Below are positions 38,258 through 50,599 of a stretch of DNA of 64,000 bases, one piece after another. Source of the stretch: Prosapia bicincta (Eukaryota > Arthropoda > Insecta > Hemiptera > Cercopidae); NCBI GenBank assembly GCA_036971475.1, contig JBAIZL010000002.1, positions 1,730,113-1,794,112 on the forward strand, given 5' to 3'. The first letter of the stretch is position 1. Each line of letters opens with the position of its first letter. The notes beneath the pieces are model-generated. The model searched no databases. It worked only from the letters and a program-made list of their open reading frames with translations, and had not been told where the DNA came from. Made by a program: the position numbers and the translations under genes.

Positions 38258-40580
38258 GGTCTTGTAACTATTGCTTATTGCTTGCTACTCGGTACAATGT
38301 TGGGGGGGGGGTCTTGTAACTATTGCTTATTGCTTGCTACTCGGTACAATGTTGGGGGTCTTGTAACTATTGCTTATTGCTTGCTACTCAGTACAATGTT
38401 GGGGGTCTTGTAACTATTGCTTATTGCTTGCTACTCGGTACAATGTTGGAGGTCTTGTAACTATTGCTTATTGCTTGCTACTCGGTACAAATTTGGGGGG
38501 GTCTTGTAACTATTGCTTATTGCTTACTACTCGGTACAATGTTGGGGGGGTCTTGTAACTATTGCTTATTGCTTGTTACTCGGTACAATGTTGGGGGGTC
38601 TTGTAACTATTGCTTATTGCTTGCTACTCGGTACAATGTTGGGGGGGTCTTGTAACTATTGCTTATTGCTTGTTACTCGGTACAATGTTGGGGGGTCTTG
38701 TAACTATTGCTTATTGCTTGCTACTCGGTACAATGTTGGGGGGTCTTGTAACTATTGCTTATTGCTTACTACTCGGTACAATGTTGGGGGGGTCTTGTAA
38801 CTATTGCTTATTACTCGCTACTCGGTACAATGTTGGGGGTCTTGTAACTATTGCTTATTGCTTGCTACTCTTTACAATGTTGGGGGGTCTTGTAACTATT
38901 GCTTATTGCTTCCTACTCTTTACAATGTTGGGGGGTCTTGTAACCAATGCTTATTGCTTCCTACTCGGTACAATGTTGGCGGGTCTTGTAACTATTGCTT
39001 ATTGCTTGCTAAACGGTACAATGTTGGGGGTATTGTAACTATTGCTTATTGCTTGCTACGCGGTACAATGTGGGGGGTCTTGTAACTATTGCCTAATTTT
39101 TGCTACTCGGTACAATGTTGGGGGGGTCTTGTAACTATTGCTTATTGCTTGCTACTCGGTACAATGTTGGGAGGTTCTTGTAACTATTGCTTATTACTCG
39201 CTACTCGGTACAATGTTGGGGGGTCTTGTAACTATTGCTTATTGCTTGCTTCTCGGTACAATGTTGGGGGGGGGTCTTGTAACTATTGCTTATTGCTTGC
39301 TTCTCGGTACAATGTTGGGGGGTCTTGTAACTATTGCTTATTGCTTGCTTCTCGGTACAATGTTGGCGGGTCTTGTAACTATTGCTTATTGCTTGCTACT
39401 GGGTACAATGTTGGGGGGTCTTGTAACTATTGCTTATTGCTTGCTACTCGGTACAATGTTGGGGGGGGGTCTTGTAACTATTGCTTATTGCTTGCTTCTC
39501 GGTACAATGTTGGGGGGTCTTGTAACTATTGCTTATTGCTTGCTACTCGGTACAATGTTGGGGGGGTTTGTAACTATTGCTTATTGCTTGCTACTCGGTA
39601 CAATGTTGGGGGGTTTGTAACTATTGCTTATTGCTTGCTACTCGGTACAATGTTGGGGGGTTTGTAACTATTGCTTATTGCTTGCTACTCGGTACAATGT
39701 TGGGGGGTTTGTAACTATTGCTTATTGCTTGCTACTCGGTACAATGTTGGGAGGTTCTTGTAACTATTGCTTATTACTCGCTACTCGGTACAATGTTGGG
39801 GGGTTTGTAACTATTGCTTATTACTCGCTACTCGGTACAATGTTGGGGGTCTCGTAACTATTGCTTATTGCTTGCTACTCGGTACAATGTTGGGGGGTTT
39901 GTAACTATTGCTTATTGCTTGCTTCTCGGTACAATGTTGGGGGGTCTTGTAACTATTGCTTATTGCTTGCTACTCGGTACAATGTTGGGGGTCTTGTAAC
40001 TATTGCTTATTACTCGCTACTCGGTACAATGTTGGGGGGGTCTTGTAACTATTGCTTATTACTTGCTACTCGGTACAATGTTGGGGGTCTTGTAACTATT
40101 GCTTATTACTCGCTACTCGGTACAATGTTGGGGGGGTCTTGTAACTATTGCTTATTGCTTGCTACTCGGTACAATGTTGGGGGTCTTGTAACTATTGCTT
40201 ATTACTCGCTACTCGGTACAATGTTGGGGGGGTCTTGTAACTATTGCTTATTACTCGCTACTCGGTACAATGTTGGGGGTCTCGTAACTATTGCTTAATG
40301 CATGCTACTCGGTACAATGTTGTGGGGTCTTGTAACTATTGCTTAATGCATGCTACTCGGTACAATGTTGGGGGGGTCTTGTAACTATTGCTTATTACTC
40401 GCTACTCGGTACAATGTTGGGGGTCTCGTAACTATTGCTTAATGCATGCTACTCGGTACAATGTTGGGGGTCTCGTAACTATTGCTTAATGCATGCTACT
40501 CGGTACAATGTTGTGGGGTCTTGTAACTATTGCTTAATGCATGCTACTCGGCACACTGTTGTGGTTTCTCGTAACTATTC
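38258..40580 (+). repeat. 48-bp minisatellite with variable G-run, ~48 units
   Basis: The unit is gtcttgtaactattgc, then ttattgcttgctactcgg, then tacaatgtt and a run of about 4-9 G. I count 48 GTACAATGTT-type boxes from 38292 to 40550, a mean step of 48.0 bp. Length varies mainly through the G-run. Subtypes are ordered: TTGCTTGCTACTC predominates on the left, TTACTCGCTACTC alternates with it around 39.95-40.3 kb, and AATGCATGCTACTC appears only at the right end. As 48 is 16 codons, open plus-strand frames of up to 192 codons arise (YCLLLATRYNVGG-like). They shift with each change in G-run and are not called as genes. Confidence 0.97.
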
Positions 40581-40763
40581 CTAAGAATACAACATAACTA
40601 ACCCGAATTTCAAGAATGAAATTGGATAATGTTCGACTTTTCCTAGTTGTGTCTGTAACATTTTTTAGATGATCGTATAGCTCATGCTAATGTCATTTTC
40701 CGAACTTTTCCGCTCTGTGACGCACGCATTTTTATTTCTGAATCAGTCGTTAAGGCGTGAGGT
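40581..40763. other. Short non-coding spacer
   Basis: Nothing was recognised between the 48-bp array and the decayed frame. Confidence 0.5.
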
Positions 40764-41650
40764 TTGGTGACACTGTCCATGAACGAAGTCTGTATGTTAC
40801 AATCTTTGCAGGGTAATGTGAAAACATGGCTTTTGTTAATCGGGCTGTTATTAAGGGCGAAGTTTTCCAGTATGAAAGTATGTGTTTTTAGGTTGGGAAG
40901 GATATTTGGTGTTTTTAGGAGGGTGTGTGTTTGTGTGTGTTTTGCGTTAAAACCACTGAGAAAGACTAAGGGGCTGACGTATTTAAATGGAGGTTGTATG
41001 AAAAAGTGGATACAAAGACGACTGAAATTTAACTTACATTTTGATATAACTCAACTAACTATGGGTCTTAATAGTTTCGATAAGCGACTTGTAGCTAAGA
41101 ACAAAACTAACATACAACCTAACATGCTAGAACCTAACTTGAGAGGTACGGTGATTAAGGAATAGGAGAGGCATAATGGGGAGGTAACACGTTACGGGTA
41201 TCAGAAAGGATATTACAATAGGTTTGTAAGATGGGAGGAGGTCCAGATTGGCTGAGATTATAGGGTGTGGGTAAGTCAATCATTGAACATGGGAAAGCTT
41301 ACTTAGAGGGCGCGGATGAATTCCTTAAGTGGAAGAGCAAGTCTATTTGCTGTTGCTGCTTTTGGAGATAGACAAAGGGAAGTGAGCATGGATATCAACG
41401 ATTTCGATGGAAGGTTTCGTAGCATTTTCAGGAAGCATTATGTACCTTCTTTAGGGCAGAGGAAGCCTGGACTGTAAATAGCTTTGACGAATAAAAGGCG
41501 AATTTAATTGATTGAAAGACCTACAGGAGATGGTCCTGTTGTTTAGAAGGATGGCTCCGATTTGCGTGTTTATGTTCTTGGTGAAGCGGAGGCCTCAGAT
41601 CATTTTTAACCGAGGCTTCGAAAAGGGGGAGGCCGTATGACTTTTTTAAT
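40764..41650 (+). pseudogene. Decayed reading frame, possible retroelement-type relic
   Basis: An open frame of 133 codons (40764-41165) ends in TAG, but the same frame goes on reading plausibly for another ~480 bp with only scattered stops. One later open piece runs 41316-41477 (53 codons) and contains AAFGDRQREVSMD and FRKHYVPSLGQRKPGL. Another contains DGSDLRVYVLGEAEASDHF. Polar, protein-like composition held in one frame across at least six stops suggests a once-coding segment. I do not recognise the family. The mix of basic and charged stretches, plus a purine-rich AAAAGGGGGAGG near 41624, would suit a fragment of a retroelement polyprotein, but this is a guess. No start context, splice sites or partner gene support expression. 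Confidence 0.3.
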
Positions 41651-43286
41651 GTTTGTTCCACGATAGTTTTGCTAGTATTAAAGTGATTTGTATTACAAAA
41701 TGAAAGGGAAAACCCTCCCGGTGGTCCCACTAAAGTTACATCCAAATACATCTGATATGGGGACAATGCGCTATTTTAACCATGAGTTGGAAAAGATTAA
41801 TAAAGATTATGAACTATAAAATAATTAATAAGACATTCCCAACATAATCAACGACATGAAACGAAATTCTATAATGATATATGTAGGAATTCGCGATCAT
41901 AACTTTAAAAATAAAGAAATAAAATAATAAAAAATTTAAAAAAACAGAACTGACTTGAATAAAGAACCGGAATATATAATTTGTACTAAACAAAACGTAA
42001 AAAATAATTTTCCAATACCAAAAATCTAATTTATCATAAGCTTATTACAAAGTCGGCGCCGCAATCGTAGCTTGTATTTGCTAATCCATCAAATCTATTC
42101 CAAACATTTCCGAAACAATCAACTTTTGATTGCTTGATTTCCTATGATTAACCATATTTGTTATGGTATAGTATTTTTAAGAAACAAATCTCATCTGTTC
42201 AATATTATGAGAGTATGCGGAACGCTAGTTGATCTTCGTTCTCGGAAAAGACCATACAAATACCAGATTTTATCCAATAAAAACTATGTGATTCGTTCAA
42301 ATTTACAGATTGCCGTCAATTCAACCTTCTTTGAATGATTTATACGGAATATGGTTATTGTAGATACTCATAAATGTAATAATATCTCCTTAATCCCTTG
42401 AATAGTAGATTTTATAAATTACCTATGTTTATAAAATAAGTCATAATATCCTATGAGTATATCATAATTTGTTAATCTATATGCAACATCATGAAAAAAG
42501 CCCTTCATTTGTCATTTTCAGTATGTTAAATATGAGTACAAGAACAAAAGTCGGCAGCAACTTCAAAATGTTGGTGGTAATAAGCTCCTGATAAATAATG
42601 TTTTGTTTATTAGGGACATATTTGTTTACTTTGTAGATAGGTAAAAATTATACATAGGAGTTCTTTTTATAAATTCATTTCGGTGTTTCTTAACAAATTT
42701 TTAAATTAAATACAAGTAATATGAGGCTAATTAAATAAATCGGCACATCTAGAAGCGCATATATACTTATGTTGAATGTCTAAGGCGATGTTCATAGTTC
42801 ATGAGCCATGATGGTGTAAACATATTGCCGTTGATGTTAAACCATGTTTTTATATTACAAGTTTTATGTAAATATAAGTGTTACACATCTTTTTGTTTTT
42901 GCTCCTTAATGTAGTCTTGTTTACTTCTGTATGCGAAGAATTCTAATGGTCCTGAACTTTGTCTGTGGACAATAAAAGTACAGACATCTTATTTAAACTG
43001 GCCGCACCTGGAAAGAATATAAAGTAAACACAGTAAAACCTTGATTCTGTCATAACTTTCAATTGCTTCTGTAATTTAACCGAGATATTTCTCTGGAAAT
43101 ATTTTTTATGGATGTCTTTTACATTTTATCTCTAAATTCGCCTCTCAAACGTTTTTAGGTGGCATTTTTGCGTCAGCAAAGAAATAAAATAAAATCTGCG
43201 TTTTGTCGCATCAAATGCGATTGCAGTCTCCTCACTTAACTTGTTCCTAATGATCATTATTGTTTGTTCGCTTAGTTCCCGTGAAA

Positions 43287-43310
43287 TCTCTCTCTTTCTC
43301 TCTCTCGCTC
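43287..43310. repeat. (CT)n microsatellite
   Basis: Short CT tract with a CTTT interruption. Confidence 0.85.
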
Positions 43311-43503
43311 ACGTAATAAGCGTGCCTTTAGAATAATAGTTCAAATAGTTTCCGAAAAACATTCCTTCCTTCCATATTTCACCTTCTATCTCCCCATGCC
43401 AAGTGCTTCTAATCATAACAGCTGACCGTCTCTTGGCTTAAATTGCTCTTAATGGTAGAGTCTGTAGAGTACTGTATACTATAATATTTAAATTATATCT
43501 CTG

Positions 43504-43532
43504 TCAGTCTGTCTGTCTCTCTCTCTCTCTCG
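43504..43532. repeat. (GTCT)n-(CT)n microsatellite
   Basis: GTCT tetramers lead into about nine CT dinucleotides. Confidence 0.85.
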
Positions 43533-46040
43533 TCTTCCAATAATATAAATACCGACTTTTTAAATTCAATAATATGTTGTATTTTAACTTTTTTAACTAG
43601 AAAACAATAAAATGGGATTATTTTAACATAAGTTCATAGAATAGCGAAATTCTGCTAATCCTTACTTATACTAGGCGTATAATGTATTTGCTCAGTAGAC
43701 TATTTAATGTATAGTATTTGCTTCTTGTTTTTAGAAAGCATTGAAAACAACGTAAAACTGAATAATTTAATTTTATGTGGCTTTTAACTTTATTTTTATA
43801 GGAATTACCAAAACGAGTTTAGCTCTTTCCTTTTATTCTTTTGTGAGTTATTTTATAATTTTTCTTATGCGAAGCATATCTGCCCAAGGAATCCATTTCC
43901 TTCTCCTTCCCGTCCCATTATCTTTCTTATAACTAACTTTTTGCTGCCAGGCTTCCTTTCACCACTCTTTGTACGCCGTGTTGCAGGCGGTAACAGCCTT
44001 CGAATATACACAATCAAGAGTAGGTCTCTCTCAGGAGTGTGACCCTTCTCTATAACATGTGTTATGGACACCAACACATGCCTATTTCTCATTCACAATT
44101 TCTTTCACATCCAACACATCTGATAATATTTAAGGTAATGATACCAAAAATATCAAAGAAAATGCTAAAAAAACACAAAAATATGTTCCACCTCTACATG
44201 CTTTACAGGTCTTCCCATGTTTGGGAAGGACCATTTGACTCTTGTAGATATAATTTTACTTTTATTTGATTTGACTATGACGGTTATAAAAGGTTGTATT
44301 AAAACGAAGTGACGTGCATCTTGCAAAAATGTTCAATTCAGTATATGATATTTTTTCTCTCTTGAAGGTGAAGTAATATACTAAGCTCCGAAAGCTAGCT
44401 TGCTAAAAATAACCATCAAAATAATTAAATAAATAATAATATACTCTAACAAATGATAGTTTAACAAATGAAACGCGTTACATCATCAGTGAGTTATAAG
44501 TATTCGTACTGCAAAATTTAAATTATAACCTGGTGAAGGAAATAAATACGTAAAAGTAAGCGCATATCACAATTTTTGAACATTTGAATTTCCACAATTT
44601 TTGAAATTCCAGGATGGAATTGTTTATAACAAAGGAAAGAAACTAAAGATCCCCGGGGACAATTTACACAAAAATTAAATTAAATTGTGAGTACAAGGAA
44701 AATGAAATAATAAAGTAGATCTTAAAATGTAGAACACAGCTGTAAATTTTCACATTGTTGGTGCTAAGATTTCCTTTTTGGATCTTTAAACGTGCCTTAA
44801 TAATTTGACTGACCGATGCGACATCACTGCTTTTTCAGAAGGCGTATTGATTGATGTTTAATACTTTCACGAGTGATTTCATACGTTCATGTTATTTTCT
44901 GTCGTTGTTATTGTTAGTTTATACTTTAGGCCTTTTCTTGAGTTTTTTCAGTGACTTGCCTCCCTCTTAAGTTCCTTCACACAACCATACATAACTTTTC
45001 TGACTCTACAACGAAACCCCATGTAGGCCTATTTTATACCATATCCATCTTTTTTCACTATAGTCAAAGTTCGAGTATGTTACATTCTATTAATGTGCTG
45101 AGTGAGACCAATGAAACATATTTTAATGTTTCATCTTCTGTAATAACTATTATATCTATACACCTCAGTTGGTAATGCGACACATCTCCTAAACGGTCGT
45201 CTTACTTAAAACACGGAACTTCAGCAATTAGTGCAGATTTAGAACACAAAGTAAGTGCTAGGCTACTATGTGTAATTGTTTACATAATTATTTTTTAAAG
45301 GTTGATAGCTAACATTAGTGATAAAGTGCGAAATATAAACATAAGGTAACAAGTGAATGTAAAAGAGACACTAAATGAAAGAAATAAAAAAAGCGGAAAC
45401 TTTTCAACTGGGTATATACGGAGAGTGAATGAGAAATGAATACCACTTAGAGATAGAAATTCAAACCCAATAACAAATAAAGAGCGGCTTTCCTAGATTG
45501 CAATAGAACAAATAAATACAAATAATATAAGAAACATAAATCTCAATGAGGATGATTTGCAAAAATAAATGGCGAAAGGAATGTTGAACGGCAAACATAA
45601 TGTGGAAGGCTACGGAGAAGTAATTATATACATTGAAATGTACGCTAAGTGTAAACTAGTAGCTCAAGTCCAACATTGATTCATATAATAGTTAATTATT
45701 TACAGTAGAGGCAAAGCTTTTCCTTGAATTCTTTTTTCATATTATAAATATATTATCCGTGCACAATTATCGAACTTAATTTTTTTTAACACCTCTTCTT
45801 CAGATACTACAACTCAATCATAACGACCTACGGTCTATACAAATCTATACAGTCTATACAGCTGTTTCACATAATCCCCTTCTGTTATTTATTATTTATG
45901 TAAAAGCAACTTGATATTTTATCTGTTTCTTAAACGGTGCGTATCTCGGTCTCATTGAATAATCTAGTAGCTTATGAATTCTCGCCTATACTGAACTTAT
46001 GTTAAGATATATACCTGGGTTTATCAAAGCTATATCAGTG

Positions 46041-46098
46041 AAGCAACACACGACGTCAATTCGACGTTGACCACAACGATATTTTGACACTTCGGTTT
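46041..46098 (+). repeat. Diverged founder-like unit at the left edge of the 67-bp array
   Basis: It opens with AAGCAACAC (46041) and closes with ACACTTCGGTTT just before the first good unit. This matches the start and end of the 67-bp unit while the middle is unrecognisable. Its spacing to the next AAGCAACAC (46104) is 63 bp, close to the unit length. Confidence 0.6.
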
Positions 46099-46657
46099 CA
46101 CGCAAGCAACACTCATCCGGTATGCATTTCACCCGTCTCTCTCTTCTTACACTTTGTAGCTACGGCACGCAAGCAACACTCATCCGGTATGCATTTTACC
46201 CGTCTCTCTCTTCTTACACTTTGTAGCTACGGCACGCAAGCAACACTCATCCGGTATGCATTTCATTGGTCTCTTTCTTCTTACACTTTGTAGCTACGGC
46301 ACGCAAGCAACACTCATCCGGTATGCATTTTACCCGTCTCTCTCTTCTTACACTTTGTAGCTACGGCACGCAAGCAACACTCATCCGGTATGCATTTCAC
46401 CCGTCTCTCTCTTCTTACACTTTGTAGCTACGGCACGCAAGCAACACTCATCCGGTATGCATTTCATTGGTCTCTCTCTTCTTACACTTTGTAGCTACGG
46501 CACGCAAGCAACACTCATCCGGTATGCATTTCACCCGTCTCTCTCTTCTTACACTTTGTAGCTACGGCACGCAAGCAACACTCATCCGGTATGCATTTCA
46601 CCCGTCTCTCTCTTCTTACACTTTGTAGCTACGGCACGCAAGCAACACTCATCCGGT

Positions 46658-49000
46658 ATGCATTTCACCCGTCTCTCTCTTCTTACACTTTGTAGCTACG
46701 GCACGCAAGCAACACTCATCCGGTATGCATTTCACCCGTCTCTCTTCTTCTTACACTTTGTAGCTACGGCACGCAAGCAACACTCATCCGGTATGCATTT
46801 TACCCGTCTCTCTCTTCTTACACTTTGTAGCTACGGCACGCAGCAACACTCATCCGTTATGCATTTCATTGGTCTCTCTCTTCTTACACTTTGTAGCTAC
46901 GGCACGCAAGCAACACTGATCCGGTATGCATTTCACCCGTCTCTCTCTTCTTACACTTTGTAGCTACGGCACGCAAGCAACACTCATCCGGTATGCATTT
47001 TACCCGTCTCTCTCTTCTTACACTTTGTAGCTACGGCACGCAAGCAACACTCATCCGGTATGCATTTCACCCGTCTCTCTCTTCTTACACTTTGTAGCTA
47101 CGGCACGCAAGCAACACTCATCCGGTATGCATTTCATTGGTCACTCTCTTCTTACACTTTGTAGCTACGGCACGCAAGCAACACTCATCCGGTATGCATT
47201 TCACCCGTCTCTCTCTTCTTACACTTTGTAGCTACGGCACGCAAGCAACACTCATCCGGTATGCATTTCACCCGTCTCTCTCTTCTTACACTTTGTAGCT
47301 ACGGCACGCAAGCAACACTCATCCGGTATGCATTTCATTGGTCTCTCTCTTCTTACACTTTGTAGCTATGGCACGCAAGCAACACTAATCCGGTATGCAT
47401 TTCACCCGTCTCTCTCTTCTTACACTTTGTAGCTACGGCACGCAAGCAACACTCATCCGGTGTGCATTTCACCGGTCTCTCTCTTCTTACACTTTGTAGC
47501 TACGGCACGCAAGCAACACTCATCCGGTATGCATTTCTCCGGTCTCTCTCTTCTTACACTTTGTAGCTACGGCATGCAAGCAACAGTCATCCGGTATGCA
47601 TTTCTCCGGTCTCTCTCTTCTTACACTTTGTAGCTACGGCACCCAAGCAACACTCATCCGGTATGCATTTCACCGGTCTCTCTCATCTTACACTTTGTAG
47701 CTATGGCACGCAAGCAACACTCATCCGGTATGCATTTCACCGGTCTCCCTCTTCTTACACTTTGTAGCTACGGCACGCAAGCAACACTCATCCGGTATGC
47801 ATTTCACCCGTCTCTCTCTTCTTACACTAAGTAGCTACGGCACGCAAGCAACACTCATCCGGTATGCATTTCACCGGTCTCTCTCATCTTACACTTTGTA
47901 GCTACGGCACGCAAGCAACACTCATCCGGTATGCATTTTACCGGTCTCTCTCTTCTTACACTTTGTAGCTACGGCTCGCAAGCAACACTCATACGGTATG
48001 CATTTCACCGGTCTCTCTTTTCTTACACTTTGTAGCTACGGCACGCAAGCAACACTCATCCGGTATGCATTTCACCGGTCTCTCTCATCTTACACTTTGT
48101 AGCTACGGCACGCAAGCAACACTCATCCGGTATGCATTTCACCGGTCTCTCTCTTCTTACATTTTGTAGCTACGGCACGCAAGCAACACTCATCCGGTAT
48201 GCATTTCACCGGTCTCTCTCTTCTTACACTTTGCAGCTACGGCACGCAAGCAACACTCATCCGGTATGCATTTCACCCGTCTCTCTCTTCTTACACTTTG
48301 TAGCTACGGCACGCAAGCAACACTCATCCGGTATGCATTTCACCGGTCTCTCTCTTCTTACACTTTGTAGCTACGGCACGCAAGCAACACTCATCCGGTA
48401 TGCATTTCACCGGTCTCTCTCTTCTTACACTTTGTAGCTACGGCACGCAAGCAACACTCATCCGGTATGCATTTCACCGGTCTCTCTCTTCTTACACTTT
48501 GTAGCTACGGCACGCAAGCAACACTCATCCGGTATGCATTTTACCCGTCTCTCTCTTCTTACACTTTGTAGCTACGGCACGCAAGCAACACTCATCCGGT
48601 ATGCATTTCACCCGTCTCTCTCTTCTTACACTTTGTAGCTACGGCACGCAAGCAACACTCATCCGGTATGCATTTCACCCGTCTCTCTCTTCTTACACTT
48701 TGTAGCTACGGCACGCAAGCAACACTCATCCGGTGTGCATTTCACCGGTCTCTCTCTTCTTACACTTTGTAGCTACGGCACGCAAGCAACACTCATCCGG
48801 TATGCATTTCTCCGGTCTCTCTCTTCTTACACTTTGTAGCTACGGCATGCAAGCAACAGTCATCCGGTATGCATTTCTCCGGTCTCTCTCTTCTTACACT
48901 TTGTAGCTACGGCACCCAAGCAACACTCATCCGGTATGCATTTCACCGGTCTCTCTCATCTTACACTTTGTAGCTATGGCACGCAAGCAACACTCATCCG
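46658..49000 (+). repeat. Higher-order block in 67-bp array (copy at about 59528-61870)
   Basis: CATCCGTTATGC (46854 and 59725) and GGTCACTCTCTTC (47141 and 60012) are offset by 12,871 bp. The offset is 12,870 bp further right (48132 and 61002), the change coming from one local deletion. Marker order is the same in both copies. Confidence 0.85.
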
Positions 49001-50582
49001 GTATGAATTTCACCGGTCTCCCTCTTCTTACACTTTGTAGCTACGGCACGCAAGCAACACTCATCCGGTATGCATTTCACCCGTCTCTATCTTCTTACAC
49101 TAAGTAGCTACGGCACGCAAGCAACACTCATCCGGTATGCATTTCACCGGTCTCTCTCATCTTACACTTTGTAGCTACGGCACGCAAGCAACACTCATCC
49201 GGTATGCATTTTACCGGTCTCTCTCTTCTTACACTTTGTAGCTACGGCTCGCAAGCAACACTCATCCGGTATGCATTTCACCGGTCTCTCTCTTCTTACA
49301 CTAAGTAGCTACGGCACGTAAGCAACACTCATCCGGTATGCATTTCACCGGTCTCTCTCATCTTACACTTTGTAGCTACGGCACGCAAGCAACACTCATC
49401 CGGTATGCATTTCACCGGTCTCTCTCTTCTTACATTTTGTAGCTACGGCACGCAAGCAACACTCATCCGGTATGCATTTCACCGGTCTCTCTCTTCTTAC
49501 ACTTTGCAGCTACGGCACGCAAGCAACACTCATCCGGTATGCATATCACCCGTCTCTCTCTTCTTACACTTTGTAGCTACGGCACGCAAGCAACACTCAT
49601 CCGGTATGCATTTCACCGGTCTCTCTCTTCTTACACTTTGTAGCTACGGCACGCAAGCAACACTCATCCGGTATGCATTTCACCGGTCTCTCTCTTCTTA
49701 CACTTTGTAGCTACGGCACGCAAGCAACACTCATCCGGTATGCATTTCACCGGTCTCTCTCTTCTTACACTTTGTAGCTACGGCACGCAAGCAACACTCA
49801 TCCGGTGTGCATTTCACCGGTCTCTCTCTTCTTACACTTTGTAGCTACGGCACGCAAGCAACACTCATCCGGTATGCATTTCACCGGTCTCTCTCTTCTT
49901 ACACTTTGTAGCTACGGCATGCAAGCAACACTCATCCGGTATGCATTTTACCCGTCTCTCTCTTCTTACACTTTGTAGCTACGGCACGCAAGCAACACTC
50001 ATCCGGTATGCATTTCATTGGTCTCTCTCTTCTTACACTTTGTAGCTACGGCACGCAAGCAACACTCATCCGGTATGCATTTCACCCGTCTCTCTCTTCT
50101 TACACTTTGTAGCTACGGCACGCAAGCAACACTCATCCGGTATGCATTTTACCCGTCTCTCTCTTCTTACACTTTGTAGCTACGGCACGCAAGCAACACT
50201 CATCCGGTATGCATTTCACCCGTCTCTCTCTTCTTACACTTTGTAGCTACGGCACGCAAGCAACACTCATCCGGTATGCATTTCACCCGTCTCTCTCTTC
50301 TTACACTTTGTAGCTACGGCACGCAAGCAACACTCATCCGGTATGCATTTCACCCGTCTCTCTCTTCTTACACTTTGTAGCTACGGCACGCAAGCAACAC
50401 TCATCCGGTATGCATTTCACCCGTCTCTCTTCTTCTTACACTTTGTAGCTACGGCACGCAAGCAACACTCATCCGGTATGCATTTTACCCGTCTCTCTCT
50501 TCTTACACTTTGTAGCTACGGCACGCAAGCAACACTCATCCGGTATGCATTTCATTGGTCTCTCTCTTCTTACACTTTGTAG
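48132..50582 (+). repeat. Higher-order block in 67-bp array (copy at 55373-57823)
   Basis: Private variants recur exactly 7,241 bp apart. They include GTATGAATTTC (49001 and 56242), a CACTAAGTAGC unit followed by CACGTAAGC (49317 and 56558) and GCATATCACC (49541 and 56782). The constant offset over more than 2 kb shows a recent, near-identical block duplication; 7,241 bp is 108 units plus five 1-bp insertions. Confidence 0.9.
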
Positions 50583-50599
50583 CTACGGCACGCAAGCAA

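Larger units (their letters stand above)
41651..46040. other. AT-rich non-coding DNA, no gene seen
   Basis: Open frames here are short (64-81 codons): 41521-41766 minus, 42144-42338 plus, 43865-44092 minus, 44039-44269 plus, 44951-45175 plus. Several overlap on opposite strands and none shows a recognisable domain. Runs such as AATAATAAAAAATTTAAAAAAAC and two CT microsatellites are the only structure. It could be intronic or intergenic. Confidence 0.5.

Noticed and set aside
38370..40298. Open frames of up to 192 codons in the 48-bp array as a repeat protein
   Set aside because: Two overlapping frames are open at once and each change of G-run length shifts the frame. There is no start context or flanking exon.
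43865..44092. 75-codon minus-strand frame rich in Arg and Lys
   Set aside because: Short, overlapped by a plus-strand frame, no family resemblance.
45161..45240. tRNA or tRNA-derived SINE (ACCTCAGTTGGTAATGCGA resembles an A box)
   Set aside because: No GGTTCRANNCC-type B box follows at the right distance and no cloverleaf can be closed.
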